64,000 bases of DNA from Hydrogenophaga intermedia (GTDB lineage: Bacteria > Pseudomonadota > Gammaproteobacteria > Burkholderiales > Burkholderiaceae_C), in assembly GCF_023715105.1 (NCBI RefSeq), contig NZ_JAMBNO010000002.1:62001-126000 (forward strand), read 5' to 3'. The position numbers and the translations under genes were made by a program. Below the pieces are notes generated by a model. It made no database searches. It saw only the letters and a program-made list of their open reading frames with translations, and was not told the origin of the DNA. This document shows positions 1 through 9,311 of this stretch, in pieces; the stretch's first letter is position 1, and every line of letters starts with the position of its first letter.

Positions 1-45
1 TTCACCGCACGATGGTATCGCCGCGCGTGTGTGCCGGCCGCGCCA

Positions 46-624
46 TCAGCGGCTTGCCACAGCCTCGCTCAGCCGGTAGTACAGGCCGTAAGGATCGTTG
101 TCGAGAACATGAAAGCGGCCTTCCACGACCACCGCGCCATCGCGATACTTCACCGGCGACTTCGCACGCACCTCGACCATGCTCTCGGGCCCGCCGGGGG
201 TACAGAAGGCACAGCTGAGCGGCACTGAAGTGAGCAGGAAGTGGCGCTGGTTCTCGCCCGGGTCGAGCGGCAGCATGAACCCGTGCAGCTTGAGCTGGCG
301 TTGGTGCAGGGCGCGCACATCGGCCGGATACACCGGCGCGATGCGCTTGCCACGGACCTCGGTCCTCACGTCGGTGAGCAGCGACCACGCCACCACGTCG
401 TCGCGCACCGGCAAGGGGGGAATCGGGCTTTGCGGGCTGTGCACGCCCGCGCCCTGCCCCTGTGGCACGCCGTGCGGGGCGGCACCGGCAGCCGGGGGAG
501 CACCTGGCGGCGCAGCCGAAGGCGCGCCCAGCGGCGAGCTCAGCACCTGCGCCAGCGCGGGGCCCGAGGCCAGCGTGACCAGGCCGAGCAGGGCAAGGCG
601 TCGTTGCACAGCGTGATGGTTCAT
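46..624 (-). CDS. DUF3299 exported protein, Zur-linked
   Basis: This 192-residue protein has an N-terminal signal peptide ending near an ALAQ site and a Pro/Ala/Gly-rich linker over residues 30-65. A DUF3299-like domain follows, with the CAFC pair near residue 145. I chose the ATG at 624 because the signal peptide starts there; longer in-frame starts add an unlikely Arg-rich tail. It is the last gene of the Zur-led operon. DUF3299 proteins accompany MacB/FtsX-type ABC genes in zinc-starvation operons of other proteobacteria, so a role in envelope zinc handling is inferred. The biochemical function is unknown. Confidence 0.75.
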   Translation of the reverse strand: MNHHAVQRRLALLGLVTLASGPALAQVLSSPLGAPSAAPPGAPPAAGAAPHGVPQGQGAGVHSPQSPIPPLPVRDDVVAWSLLTDVRTEVRGKRIAPVYPADVRALHQRQLKLHGFMLPLDPGENQRHFLLTSVPLSCAFCTPGGPESMVEVRAKSPVKYRDGAVVVEGRFHVLDNDPYGLYYRLSEAVASR

Positions 625-644
625 GACGGGTTCGTTGAGCGGGC

Positions 645-887
645 TCAGTGGGCGTGGCGCATGCCGCAGTATTTGCCGATGGCAAGACCCTTGCAAGCCA
701 CGGCGAGTTCCGCGTAGCAGACCTTTTCGCCCTTGCCGGCCTCCAGGCATTTGGCGGCGGCCTCGTGGGCAGCGGCCATGGCGCGGTGGCGCTGGATGTC
801 CTGTCGGGTTTCCTCAGCGGAGTGTTGTGCCAGGGCGGTACCGGCGGACAGCAACGAGAACAGGATGGCGGCGATGCGTGCTTTCAT
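645..887 (-). CDS. small Cys-rich exported protein
   Basis: This is an 80-residue protein with a clear signal peptide (residues 1-20, ending ALA-Q) and a mature region of about 60 residues. The mature part has four cysteines (46, 57, 65, 74) and five histidines (22, 34, 41, 77 and 79), including a C-terminal MRHAH. The start is the ATG at 887, just after the permease stop. The composition suggests a disulfide-bonded or metal-binding periplasmic protein. It lies between the ABC permease and the DUF3299 gene, so it probably belongs to the same zinc-responsive operon. I do not recognise a named family. Confidence 0.65.
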   Translation of the reverse strand: MKARIAAILFSLLSAGTALAQHSAEETRQDIQRHRAMAAAHEAAAKCLEAGKGEKVCYAELAVACKGLAIGKYCGMRHAH

Positions 888-891
888 GGAA

Positions 892-2115
892 TCAGCTCCG
901 GGGGTTGAGAAGGGTGTGAACGTCGGTACGGTAGGCGGCGACGGCGGGCACCCCCGCCGCCAGCAGCGCGGTGGCAGCGGCCAGGGCGGGCACCCAGGCC
1001 AGGGTGATCGGCCACACGCCGTTCGGCAGCAGCGCGGGAGCATCTGCCCACCACAGGCCCGCCGCGCTGGCCAGCGCCAGCGCCAGCAACAGGCCCGCCA
1101 CCGTGGCAAGCAGCGCCAGCCAGCCCGCCTCAGCGAGCCACAGCGCGGCCACACGCCGCGGCGGGGCACCGAGCATGCGCAGCATGGCCAGATCGGCGCG
1201 GCGCTCGCGCACCGCGCTCCACAGCGCAATGAACACCGATAGCGTGGCCACGACCAGCAGCACCCCGGCCAGCGCATGCAACAGCTGCGTCCCATGGCCG
1301 ATGAGGGTCATGAGGCGTGTGACCTCCATCGCGGGCGCTGCGGCCTGCATCGGTGTGTTGCTGTTGACGAAGCGCGGAAAGCTGGCCGCCGCCAGCGGGC
1401 TGCGGTAACGCACCAGCCCGAGCGTGATCTCGCGCTCGGCCGCCAGCGCAGCCTCGAGTTCGGCGCGTTCGGCGGCGCTCATGTCTTTGTCGGCGTGCAG
1501 TTCGTCGTGCACCGCCCAGACGGACTCGGTGGCGGTCAGCACGAGCCGATCGAGCACGCAGGCACAGGGCCGCAACACGCCGCTCACGGTGTAGGGGGTG
1601 GTGTCGTGCACCGCGCCGCCCGTGCCCAACCCGTGTGCACCGGCAAAGCGCGCGCCCACGTCAAGCGAGGTTCGGCGCGCCACCTCGGCCCCCAGAACGG
1701 CCTGCAGCGGCGCTTGCCAGAGCACGCCGCGCGCCAGCGTGGCGCCGTAGAGCGCCGGATAGTCGGGCGTGGTGCCCACGATGCGAAAGCCCTGCAGGTT
1801 GTCGCCCAGGCTCAGCGGGATGAACTGCGCCACCTGCGGGTGCTGCGCGAGTCGCTGCGCGTCGGCCAGTGCCACGTTGCCGGGCGGCACGTCGAGGTGG
1901 AACACGCCGGCCAGGATCAACTGCATGGGGCTGCCCTTGGCGCCGACCACGGCATCGATGCCCGCCAGGTCGCGCTCGAACGCGCGCTCCACCCGCGCCT
2001 GCGCCAGCAACAGGAAGGCGATCGACGCGAGGCCCAGTGTGAGCAACAGCAGGTTGAGCGCGGCCGTGAGGGGGCGCGCCCACAGGTATTGCCAGGCCAG
2101 TCGCAAGACGCTCAC
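892..2115 (-). CDS. FtsX/MacB-type ABC transporter permease
   Basis: This 407-residue inner-membrane protein has one N-terminal transmembrane segment (about residues 18-38), a large periplasmic domain, and three C-terminal segments (about 290-400). That is the classic FtsX/MacB permease layout. It partners the ATPase encoded immediately upstream; the two genes share an ATGA overlap at 2112-2115, which implies translational coupling. Family members act as mechanotransmission or lipoprotein-type exporters rather than importers. The link to zinc is inferred from the Zur-like gene at the head of the operon. Confidence 0.85.
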   Translation of the reverse strand: MSVLRLAWQYLWARPLTAALNLLLLTLGLASIAFLLLAQARVERAFERDLAGIDAVVGAKGSPMQLILAGVFHLDVPPGNVALADAQRLAQHPQVAQFIPLSLGDNLQGFRIVGTTPDYPALYGATLARGVLWQAPLQAVLGAEVARRTSLDVGARFAGAHGLGTGGAVHDTTPYTVSGVLRPCACVLDRLVLTATESVWAVHDELHADKDMSAAERAELEAALAAEREITLGLVRYRSPLAAASFPRFVNSNTPMQAAAPAMEVTRLMTLIGHGTQLLHALAGVLLVVATLSVFIALWSAVRERRADLAMLRMLGAPPRRVAALWLAEAGWLALLATVAGLLLALALASAAGLWWADAPALLPNGVWPITLAWVPALAAATALLAAGVPAVAAYRTDVHTLLNPRS

Positions 2116-2774
2116 GCAGCAGCCTCCGGTGCGGCAAGGTCCAGCATGGCCGGCGCGCCCAGGCGGGCAATGGCCGCCACGGCACGCGCGTCGTGCGAAG
2201 CCAGCACCAGCGTGGCGCCCGCCTGTCGCACCGCGTGGTGCAGCAGGGCGAGCACACGCTCGCTGGCGGCGTCGTCCAGGCTGGCGGTGGGCTCGTCGGC
2301 CAGCAACACGGCGGGGCGGCGCAGCAGGGCACGCGCCAGCGCCACGCGCTGCGCCTGACCGCCCGAGAGCGTGTGCGGGCGACGATCACGCAAGCCGTCC
2401 AGCCCGAGCGCGCGCAGGACATCGTCGATCGCGCGCCGGTCCACCGGCTGCCCCGCCGCGAGGTAGGCCAGTGCGAGGTTCTGGCCCACGCTCAGGTCGG
2501 CGCTGAGGTGCAGACGTTGTGGCAACAGGCCCACGGTGGCTCCTCGCCACGCGTCGCGTGCGCCGCCCCGCAAGGCACCGGGCGACTGGCCGTTCACCTC
2601 GATGCCGCCCTCATGAGGTGTGAGCAGGCCGCTGGCCAGCGCCAGCCAGGTGGATTTGCCGCTGCCCGATGGTCCGCGCAGCAACAGCGTGCCACCCGTG
2701 GGAACGTCAACGTCGGCAAAGCGCAGCCTCGGCCCGCCAGGGTGCGTGTAGGCCAGCCCGCGCGTGCGGATCAT
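2112..2774 (-). CDS. ABC transporter ATP-binding protein (LolD/MacB type)
   Basis: A 220-residue nucleotide-binding domain. The Walker A motif GPSGSGKST lies near residues 34-42, the signature LSGGQAQR near 135, and the Walker B VLLADEPT near 155. It powers the FtsX-type permease encoded next. The start is the ATG at 2774, which overlaps the stop of the upstream Zur-like gene by 4 bp, and its own stop overlaps the permease start by 4 bp. The three genes are therefore tightly coupled. Length and motifs fit the LolD/MacB subfamily. Confidence 0.9.
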   Translation of the reverse strand: MIRTRGLAYTHPGGPRLRFADVDVPTGGTLLLRGPSGSGKSTWLALASGLLTPHEGGIEVNGQSPGALRGGARDAWRGATVGLLPQRLHLSADLSVGQNLALAYLAAGQPVDRRAIDDVLRALGLDGLRDRRPHTLSGGQAQRVALARALLRRPAVLLADEPTASLDDAASERVLALLHHAVRQAGATLVLASHDARAVAAIARLGAPAMLDLAAPEAAA

Positions 2775-3271
2775 GCGGGCCCCGGGGTTGCAGCACAACG
2801 CGCGCACACACCATGCACCGCGATATCGATGCGCTCGACCTGCTCTCCCTGAGCCGCCAGCGCGCGCAGCAGCATGCGCCAGCCGCGTTGACCAGGTCCC
2901 GATGCGTCGCAGAGCACGCGCTCCTGTCCGCACCGACGGCATTCGAAGCGCGGCAAAGGGCCCGGTACGCGCGACTGCGCTTCTGGCGCCACCAGGGTGA
3001 AACGCCACGTGCGGCGTTCGTCGCTGTGGCGCGCGAGCACTTCACACGCGGCCAGGCGCTCAAGCAGGCGGTAGAGCGTGACCCGGTTCGGTGCGTGGCC
3101 ACGCTGACGCAGGGCCTGCAGCACCTGGGCATGCGTGAGGCCTTGCCCGACACGCGCGAGAAACACACCCAGCACCGCGCGCGTGGCCAGCGTTCGGCGC
3201 AGGCCGGCGGCTTGCAGCCGCGCCTGAAGGTGGTCGGGTACCGCGTCGGTGGGGGTGGCGAGGGGCTTCAT
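2771..3271 (-). CDS. zur: Fur-family regulator, probably Zur
   Basis: A 166-residue Fur-family repressor. A winged-helix DNA-binding half (residues 10-85, with the typical VTLYRLLERL recognition segment) is followed by a dimerisation half carrying two CxxC pairs (CRRC and CARC) that would hold structural zinc. The C-terminus lacks the His-rich tail of iron-sensing Fur proteins. I placed the start at the ATG at 3271; an in-frame start at 3319 would add 16 residues. It heads an operon for an ABC exporter-like system and is divergent from eamA. Assignment to Zur rather than Fur or PerR is inferred from context and length. Confidence 0.75.
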   Translation of the reverse strand: MKPLATPTDAVPDHLQARLQAAGLRRTLATRAVLGVFLARVGQGLTHAQVLQALRQRGHAPNRVTLYRLLERLAACEVLARHSDERRTWRFTLVAPEAQSRVPGPLPRFECRRCGQERVLCDASGPGQRGWRMLLRALAAQGEQVERIDIAVHGVCARCAATPGPA

Positions 3272-3283
3272 GAGGAGCGTCGT

Positions 3284-3310
3284 TAACGCAATCGAGTTGC
3301 GAATATTAAC
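3284..3310. promoter_or_regulatory. candidate operator upstream of the Zur-like gene
   Basis: In the 101-bp divergent gap between zur and eamA there is a perfect 5-bp inverted repeat, CGCAA (3287-3291) and TTGCG (3297-3301). It is flanked by outer GTTAA (3283-3287) and TTAAC (3306-3310) half-sites in an AT-richer patch. The position, just upstream of the zur start, suits an autoregulatory operator. It is not a textbook Zur box, so the assignment is inference. Confidence 0.35.
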
Positions 3311-3372
3311 CACAACCACCCTGCCGTGCGATCCACGCCGAACGCGGTGGCTACACTGCCCGCTCCGCCGCC

Positions 3373-4254
3373 TTGCCCCACCCCGTGCCCACCTCCCACC
3401 TGCTGCTTGCCCTGGCCGTCGTCGCGGTGTGGGGCACCAACTTCGTCGTCATCCGCTGGGGCCTGGACGGCCTGCCGCCATTCCTGTTCGCCACGCTGCG
3501 CTTCGCGCTGTCGGCCCTGCCGTGGCTGCTGTTCGTGCCACGACCGACCGCACCCTGGCGCTCCATGGCCGCCTTCGGCGTGCTGCTGGGTGCGGGTCAG
3601 TTCGGGCTGCTGTTCTTCGCCATCGACGGCCACATCTCACCCGGGCTTGCCTCGCTGGTGGTTCAGTTGCAGGTGTTCTTCACCATCGGCCTGTCGCTGT
3701 GGCTGATGCGCGAGCGCGTTCGTGGCTTCCAGGTCACGGGCCTGCTGCTGGCCATCGCCGGCCTGGCGCTGATCGCGGCCAACCTGGACGCGACCGTGAC
3801 GCTCACCGGTCTCGCGCTGATCCTGGGCGCGGCTTTTTTCTGGGCCTGCGCGAACCTGGTGATCAAGACGCTCGGGCCGGTGAACATGTTGCACTTCATG
3901 GTCTGGAGCAGCGTGTTCGCGGTGCCGCCCTTGCTGGCCATCTCGCTGCTGGTGGAAGGCCCGGCGCAGATCGCGCAATCGCTGCGCGCTGCGGGCACCG
4001 GCGTCTGGGCCAGCGTGTTGTGGCAGGCGGTGGGCAACACCCTGTTCGGTTACGGCGCCTGGAACTGGCTGCTCGCGCGCCACCCCGCGGCCACCGTCAC
4101 GCCCATGGCCTTGCTGGTGCCGGTATTCGGCTTGAGCGCCTCGGCCCTGAGCCTGGGTGAAGCCATGCCGGGCTGGAAGCTCGGGGCGTGCGCCCTCGTG
4201 CTCGGGGGGCTCGCGGTGATCGTGTTCTGGCCCCGCTGGCGGCCAGGGCGCTGA
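3373..4254 (+). CDS. eamA: EamA-family metabolite exporter (DMT superfamily)
   Basis: This 293-residue protein has ten predicted hydrophobic segments in two EamA repeats. It closely follows the E. coli EamA (YdeD) pattern, for example VVAVWGTNFVVIRWGL at the N-terminus and SPGLASLVVQLQVFFTI in the middle. EamA exports O-acetylserine and cysteine pathway metabolites; substrate identity here is inferred from similarity. The listed start is a TTG; a GTG at 3385 would also give a complete first helix. It is transcribed away from zur and converges on algR. Confidence 0.85.
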   Translation: MPHPVPTSHLLLALAVVAVWGTNFVVIRWGLDGLPPFLFATLRFALSALPWLLFVPRPTAPWRSMAAFGVLLGAGQFGLLFFAIDGHISPGLASLVVQLQVFFTIGLSLWLMRERVRGFQVTGLLLAIAGLALIAANLDATVTLTGLALILGAAFFWACANLVIKTLGPVNMLHFMVWSSVFAVPPLLAISLLVEGPAQIAQSLRAAGTGVWASVLWQAVGNTLFGYGAWNWLLARHPAATVTPMALLVPVFGLSASALSLGEAMPGWKLGACALVLGGLAVIVFWPRWRPGR

Positions 4255-4279
4255 GCGCGGGTCCGTGCCCGCGCAGCAT

Positions 4280-5020
4280 TCAACCCATCAGGGCTTCACG
4301 CACCGCGGCGAGCTGGCGGCGCGACACCGCCAGGCGCTCCTCGACGCCGTCGAGCCGCACCGTCCAGCCCTCGCCCTCCACCGGGTCGCTGTGCTTCTCG
4401 ACCGCGCGCACCGCGCGGCGCGACACGAGCGCGTTGCGGTGCACGCGCACGAACAGGTGGGAGTAACGAGCCTCGAGGTCGCTGAGTGCACCGTCGTAAA
4501 TGTGCTCCTTCTCTGCCGTGCGCACGGTGATGTACTTGAGTTCGGCCTTGAGGTAGATGATGTCTGACAGCGCCACGCGCTCGCTGCGGCCGCGCTCCTG
4601 GATGATCAGCGCCTCGGGCGGGCCGGCATCGGGTGCACCCTCCTTGCCGGCGCGCGCCTTCACCACCTTCTGCAGCGCCTGCTGCAGCCGCTCGCGGCGC
4701 ACCGGCTTGGTGAGGTAGTCCACTGCTTCCACCTCGAAGGCGCTCACCGCATGCTCGGGGTAGGCCGTCACGAAGACGATGGAGGGCGGCGCGGCCATCT
4801 GGCGCAGCGTGTTGGCCAGCGTGATGCCATCCACCCCGGGCATGTGCACATCCAGCAGCACCAGTTCGCAGTGGGTGCGCTGAATCATGTCCATGGCCTG
4901 CACCGCGTTGCCCGCTTCGCCCACCACGTCGGTGCGCGGCTCCGTGCACTCGGCCAGCAGCGTGCGCATGCGCGACCGCGCCAGGGCTTCATCGTCGACG
5001 ATCAGAACCTTCAGTGCCAT
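4280..5020 (-). CDS. algR: LytTR response regulator AlgR
   Basis: A 246-residue response regulator with an N-terminal receiver domain (acidic D9/D10, phosphoacceptor D57 in LLDVHMPG, conserved T/K further on) and a C-terminal LytTR DNA-binding domain (about 140-245). It pairs with the histidine kinase gene 35 bp upstream. The arrangement argH, algZ, algR matches the Pseudomonas algR locus, where AlgR controls alginate, type IV pili and virulence traits. The regulon here cannot be read from sequence. In Pseudomonas hemC follows algR; here eamA lies there instead. Confidence 0.9.
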   Translation of the reverse strand: MALKVLIVDDEALARSRMRTLLAECTEPRTDVVGEAGNAVQAMDMIQRTHCELVLLDVHMPGVDGITLANTLRQMAAPPSIVFVTAYPEHAVSAFEVEAVDYLTKPVRRERLQQALQKVVKARAGKEGAPDAGPPEALIIQERGRSERVALSDIIYLKAELKYITVRTAEKEHIYDGALSDLEARYSHLFVRVHRNALVSRRAVRAVEKHSDPVEGEGWTVRLDGVEERLAVSRRQLAAVREALMG

Positions 5021-5055
5021 GTCTCGCTCCGTGCTTGGCTGTGCGCCTTGTGTGC

Positions 5056-6117
5056 TTATACCGGGATTTCCAGCCGCACCTGAAACACGCCATTGACCAG
5101 CGCGCTCTGGAAGCGGCCCTGCACATCATGCAGCAAAGACAACCGCTGCCGCACGTTGTCGAGTGCCAGGCCGTTGCCGCGCTTGCCGGTGCCGGCAGGA
5201 ACGGTATTGGTCACCTTGATCACCACCACCCCGCCGCGGCGCTGCGTGCTGATGCGCACTGTGGCGCCGGTGGGGCTGGGCTCCACGCCGTGCTTGATGG
5301 CATTTTCCACCAGGGGTTGCAGGATCAGGGGCGGCAGGCGGGCCTTGGACGCGGCCTCGTCGATTGCCCATTCGATCTGCAGTCGCTCGCCGAACCGCAC
5401 CTGTTCGATGGCCAGGTAGTGCTCGGCCAGTTCCAGCTCCTGCCACAGCGGTACCGCCTCCTTGGGGTCGGCCAGCGCGTGGCGAAAGAGCTCACTCAAG
5501 TCTTCCAGCAGGGCCTCGGCCTTGGCGGGCTCTTCCCGCACCAGGGCAATGGCGCTGTTGAGCGTGTTGAACAGAAAATGCGGCCGGATGCGCGCCTGCA
5601 ACTCCGCCAGCCGCGCCGTTGTGCCCGCGGGCATGCGCGCCTTGGCACGCCACACCAGGCCGGCCACCAGCACGGCCGCAACCAGAGCGCCCGCCGCGGC
5701 ACTGGCCAGCCACACGTCGTGATCGAGGATGCCCAGCCACGCCACCAGCCCGCAACCGTACAAGCCGGCCAGGGCGCCCAGGGACACGCCCACGGTCCAT
5801 TGCCAAGGCGGCTCAAGACGCCCCAACTGCCGCTTGACGGCACACACCACCAGCAGCCACGCCAGCACGGCCGGCAAGGCAGCGCCGGTGATCACGGCCA
5901 TGCGCGTGCCCCAGGCGACGAAGCTCTCTGCATGGAACAGCGCGGCCACCGCCACCACCGCCTGCACGAACAGCACCGCGCGCAGCACCACACCGACCTG
6001 ACAGGTGTCGAACACCTGCACGCGTGCGCGCACATGCTCCGGCATCTCCGTCAACGGGCGCGCGCCCGCCGCGTGGGGCAACTCCTGGAAGGTCGATAAA
6101 ATCCGCGAATCTTTCAT
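5056..6117 (-). CDS. algZ: LytS/AlgZ-type sensor histidine kinase
   Basis: This 353-residue membrane kinase has about four to five N-terminal transmembrane segments (residues 40-160). The HisKA_7TM/His_kinase domain carries the phosphoacceptor H180 in the motif IRPHFLFNT, and an ATPase domain has the N-box [10 protein letters not shown]. There is no periplasmic sensor domain, as in AlgZ/FimS. The start is the ATG at 6117; a later ATG (residue 25) is possible. It is divergent from argH, with only 96 bp between starts, so a TAAAAT -10-like box at 6097-6102 for argH lies inside its 5' end. Confidence 0.88.
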   Translation of the reverse strand: MKDSRILSTFQELPHAAGARPLTEMPEHVRARVQVFDTCQVGVVLRAVLFVQAVVAVAALFHAESFVAWGTRMAVITGAALPAVLAWLLVVCAVKRQLGRLEPPWQWTVGVSLGALAGLYGCGLVAWLGILDHDVWLASAAAGALVAAVLVAGLVWRAKARMPAGTTARLAELQARIRPHFLFNTLNSAIALVREEPAKAEALLEDLSELFRHALADPKEAVPLWQELELAEHYLAIEQVRFGERLQIEWAIDEAASKARLPPLILQPLVENAIKHGVEPSPTGATVRISTQRRGGVVVIKVTNTVPAGTGKRGNGLALDNVRQRLSLLHDVQGRFQSALVNGVFQVRLEIPV

Positions 6118-6213
6118 GGGAAGCGATGCCGTTTTCCATTCGGTCGGCCACCCAGGCCCGCGCATGGTTGCCCAGGCGCTCGAAACATTCCCCGTCCAGC
6201 CGCTGACAACACC

Positions 6214-7647
6214 ATGTCATCCAACCAACTCGACAAGAAAACAGAAGCCTGGTCCGCCCTATTCTCGGAGCCCATGAGCGAGTTGGTCAAGCGATACACC
6301 GCGAGTGTTTTCTTTGACAAACGCTTGTGGCAGGCCGACATCCAGGGCAGCCTGGCCCACGCCGAAATGCTCGCCGCGCAAGGCATCATCGGTCAGTCGG
6401 ATCACGCCGACATCCAGCGGGGCATGGCACAGATCGCGCGCGAGATCGAGTCCGGCGCGTTCGAATGGAAACTCGACCTCGAGGACGTGCACCTCAACAT
6501 CGAGGCACGCCTGACGCAACTGGTGGGTGATGCGGGCAAGCGACTGCACACCGGGCGCAGCCGAAACGACCAGGTGGCCACCGACGTTCGCCTGTGGCTG
6601 CGCGGCGAGATCGACCTCATCGACGGCCTGCTCACCGACCTGCAGCGCGCGCTGGTCGACGTGGCAGAGAAAAACGTCGACGTGATCCTGCCCGGCTTCA
6701 CGCACCTGCAAGTGGCGCAACCCGTGAGTTTTGCGCACCACCTGCTGGCTTATGTGGAGATGTTCGCGCGCGACGCCGAGCGCCTGGCCGACGTGCGCCG
6801 GCGCACCAACCGCCTGCCGCTGGGCAGTGCCGCACTGGCCGGCACCACCTACCCGCTGGACCGTGAGCGGGTTGCGAAGACGCTGGGCATGGAGGGCGTC
6901 TGCCAGAACAGCCTGGACGGTGTGAGCGACCGCGACTTCGCGATCGAGTTCACCGCCGCCGCTTCGCTGTGCATGGTGCACATCAGCCGATTGAGCGAAG
7001 AGCTGATCCTTTGGATGAGCCAGAACTTCGGCTTCGTGAAGATCGCCGACCGCTTCACCACCGGCTCATCGATCATGCCGCAGAAGAAGAACCCGGACGT
7101 GCCCGAGCTCGCGCGCGGCAAGACAGGCCGCGTGGTGGGCCACCTCATGGCGCTGATCACGCTCATGAAAGGGCAACCCCTGGCCTACAACAAGGACAAC
7201 CAGGAAGACAAGGAGCCGCTGTTCGACACGGTCGACACGCTCAAGGACACCCTTCGCATCTTTGCCGAGATGGTGGGCGGCCAGTTGAACCCCGCGACCG
7301 GGCAGAAGGAAGGCGGCATCGCGGTGAACGCTGCCGCCATGGAAGCGGCTGCCAACAAGGGCTATGCCACCGCCACCGATCTCGCCGACTACCTGGTGAA
7401 GAAGGGCCTGCCGTTTCGCGACGCGCACGAGACTGTGGCGCATGCGGTCAAGGCCGCCACCTCGCACAACTGCGACCTGTCCGAGCTGCCACTTGCCGTG
7501 TTGCAGGGCTTCCACCCGAGCATCGACAAAGACGTTTATGACGTGCTGAGCCTGCGCGGCTCGCTGTCGGCGCGCAACACGCTGGGCGGCACGGCACCGG
7601 CGCAGGTGCGCGCGCAGATCGCGCGCCACCGCAATCGCCTGGGCTGA
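6214..7647 (+). CDS. argH: argininosuccinate lyase
   Basis: A 477-residue cytoplasmic enzyme that splits argininosuccinate into arginine and fumarate, the last step of arginine synthesis. The superfamily signature [12 protein letters not shown] is near residue 284, the catalytic-loop serine lies within it, and the N-terminal [10 protein letters not shown] segment is intact. Length is normal (about 460-480). A -10-like TAAAAT at 6097-6102 would give a leader of about 100 nt. It is divergent from algZ, the same neighbourhood as in Pseudomonas. Confidence 0.97.
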   Translation: MSSNQLDKKTEAWSALFSEPMSELVKRYTASVFFDKRLWQADIQGSLAHAEMLAAQGIIGQSDHADIQRGMAQIAREIESGAFEWKLDLEDVHLNIEARLTQLVGDAGKRLHTGRSRNDQVATDVRLWLRGEIDLIDGLLTDLQRALVDVAEKNVDVILPGFTHLQVAQPVSFAHHLLAYVEMFARDAERLADVRRRTNRLPLGSAALAGTTYPLDRERVAKTLGMEGVCQNSLDGVSDRDFAIEFTAAASLCMVHISRLSEELILWMSQNFGFVKIADRFTTGSSIMPQKKNPDVPELARGKTGRVVGHLMALITLMKGQPLAYNKDNQEDKEPLFDTVDTLKDTLRIFAEMVGGQLNPATGQKEGGIAVNAAAMEAAANKGYATATDLADYLVKKGLPFRDAHETVAHAVKAATSHNCDLSELPLAVLQGFHPSIDKDVYDVLSLRGSLSARNTLGGTAPAQVRAQIARHRNRLG

Positions 7648-7656
7648 GCGCGACGC

Positions 7657-7977
7657 TCAGCGGCAAGGCTCGGGCTCGGGCAGTTCCTTGCAGCGCTGGA
7701 ATGCCTCGGGCTTGAGGCCACCGCCCACCACGCGGTAAGCGTCAAAACAGGCCTGGCTGGCAGCGTAGCGGTGCCACGCGACTTCGCAGGCCGGGGTGCC
7801 GGGCGGCAGCGGGGCGTCGGCCGGCACTGCGCTGGCGCGATAGCGCTCGGGAATGTCCACCGCCTGGGTGCAATGCGTGTAGCCGAAGCGGTCCGTCCAG
7901 CGCCAGATGTCGGCAGCGTGGACCAGCGTCGACGCGGCGAGCGCAAGCAGCGCCAGGGGCAGGATCTTGCGTGTCAT
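7657..7977 (-). CDS. DUF4124-like exported protein
   Basis: This 106-residue protein has a signal peptide (residues 1-22, ending VHA-A). An IWRWTD...GYTHCTQ segment follows, typical of the DUF4124 domain, whose members often begin with a short W-x-D-x-G motif after the signal peptide. The mature part has five cysteines (36, 63, 76, 94 and 105), which suggests a disulfide-linked periplasmic protein. It converges with argH across a 9-bp gap. The start is the ATG at 7977. The function is unknown. Confidence 0.7.
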   Translation of the reverse strand: MTRKILPLALLALAASTLVHAADIWRWTDRFGYTHCTQAVDIPERYRASAVPADAPLPPGTPACEVAWHRYAASQACFDAYRVVGGGLKPEAFQRCKELPEPEPCR

Positions 7978-8145
7978 GGTGCTGCGATTCTGGCCGCTGG
8001 CGCCCGGTTCCCTCACCCGCCGACCGGCGGACGGGCCACGCGCCCCTTCTGAAAAAGTTTCAAGACGTGCTGTCGCGCTTTCACGTGCCGGCTCGCACCC
8101 TGCTCGCTACCATCGCGCCCACACCGACCTCGAGGAGACACCGCC

Positions 8146-9300
8146 ATGACCGTGATCACGAACATCGAAGACCTGCGCGTGCTGGCGCAAAAACGCGTGC
8201 CGCGCATGTTCTACGACTACGCCGACTCGGGCTCGTGGACGGAGGGTACCTACCGCGCCAACGAATCGGATTTCCAGAAGATCAAGCTGCGCCAGCGCGT
8301 GGCGGTGAACATGGAGAACCGCAGCACGCGCACCAGCATGGTGGGCGTGCCGGTGGCCATGCCGGTGGCGATCGCGCCCACCGGGCTGACCGGCATGCAG
8401 CACGCCGACGGCGAGATCCTCGCCGCGCGCGCGGCCAGGAAGTTCGGCATCCCGTTCACGCTCTCGACCATGAGCATCTGCTCGATCGAGGACGTGGCAC
8501 AGCACGCGGGCGAGGGTTTCTGGTTCCAGCTCTACGTGATGAAGGACCGCGCCTTCATCGAACGCCTGATCGACCGCGCCAAGGCCGCGAACTGCGGCGC
8601 GCTGGTGCTCACGCTGGACCTGCAGATCCTCGGCCAACGCCACAAGGACCTGAAGAACGGCCTGTCGGCGCCGCCCAAGCTCACCATCGCCAACATGATC
8701 AACATTGCCAGCAAGCCGCGCTGGGCGCTGGGCATGCTGGGCACGAAACGGCGCCAGTTCGGCAACATCGTGGGCCACGTGCAGGGCGTCACCGACATGG
8801 CCAACCTCGGCGCGTGGACAGCGCAACAGTTCGATCCTGCGCTCAACTGGGGCGACGTGGAGTGGATCAAGAACCGCTGGGGCGGCAAACTCATCCTCAA
8901 GGGCATCCAGGACGTTGAAGACGCGCACAAGGCGGTGCAGTCGGGTGCCGACGCGCTGATCGTGAGCAACCACGGCGGGCGCCAGCTCGACGGCGCACAA
9001 AGCAGCATCGAGGCACTGCCGGCGATCGTGGACGCGGTGGGCTCGAAGATCGAGGTGCACATGGACAGCGGCATCCGCAGCGGGCAGGACGTGCTCAAGG
9101 CCCGCGCCCTGGGCGCGCGCGGCACCTACATCGGCCGCGCCATGCTCTACGGCCTGGGCGCCATGGGCGAAGAAGGCGTCACCAAGGCGCTGGAGATCAT
9201 CCACAAGGAACTCGATCTCACCATGGCTTTTTGCGGACGCACCGACGTGGAGACGGTGGACCGCTCGATCCTGTTGCCGGGTACGTTCCCGACCGCCTGA
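8146..9300 (+). CDS. FMN-dependent alpha-hydroxy acid oxidase/dehydrogenase
   Basis: A 384-residue TIM-barrel flavoprotein of the L-lactate dehydrogenase/glycolate oxidase family. It has the active-site SNHGGRQLDG signature with catalytic H276 and R279, and conserved FMN contacts (APTG near 80, QLYV near 128). It oxidises L-2-hydroxy acids such as lactate with electron transfer to quinone or oxygen. It resembles LldD, but substrate choice cannot be set from sequence alone. An AGGAG ribosome binding site sits 8 bp before the ATG. No lactate permease or regulator is adjacent. Confidence 0.9.
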   Translation: MTVITNIEDLRVLAQKRVPRMFYDYADSGSWTEGTYRANESDFQKIKLRQRVAVNMENRSTRTSMVGVPVAMPVAIAPTGLTGMQHADGEILAARAARKFGIPFTLSTMSICSIEDVAQHAGEGFWFQLYVMKDRAFIERLIDRAKAANCGALVLTLDLQILGQRHKDLKNGLSAPPKLTIANMINIASKPRWALGMLGTKRRQFGNIVGHVQGVTDMANLGAWTAQQFDPALNWGDVEWIKNRWGGKLILKGIQDVEDAHKAVQSGADALIVSNHGGRQLDGAQSSIEALPAIVDAVGSKIEVHMDSGIRSGQDVLKARALGARGTYIGRAMLYGLGAMGEEGVTKALEIIHKELDLTMAFCGRTDVETVDRSILLPGTFPTA

Positions 9301-9311
9301 GTCCGAGCGCG

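Noticed and set aside
2..45. A 14-codon frame at the left edge on the minus strand
   Set aside because: Too short, no ribosome site, no family; possibly unrelated sequence downstream of the DUF3299 gene.
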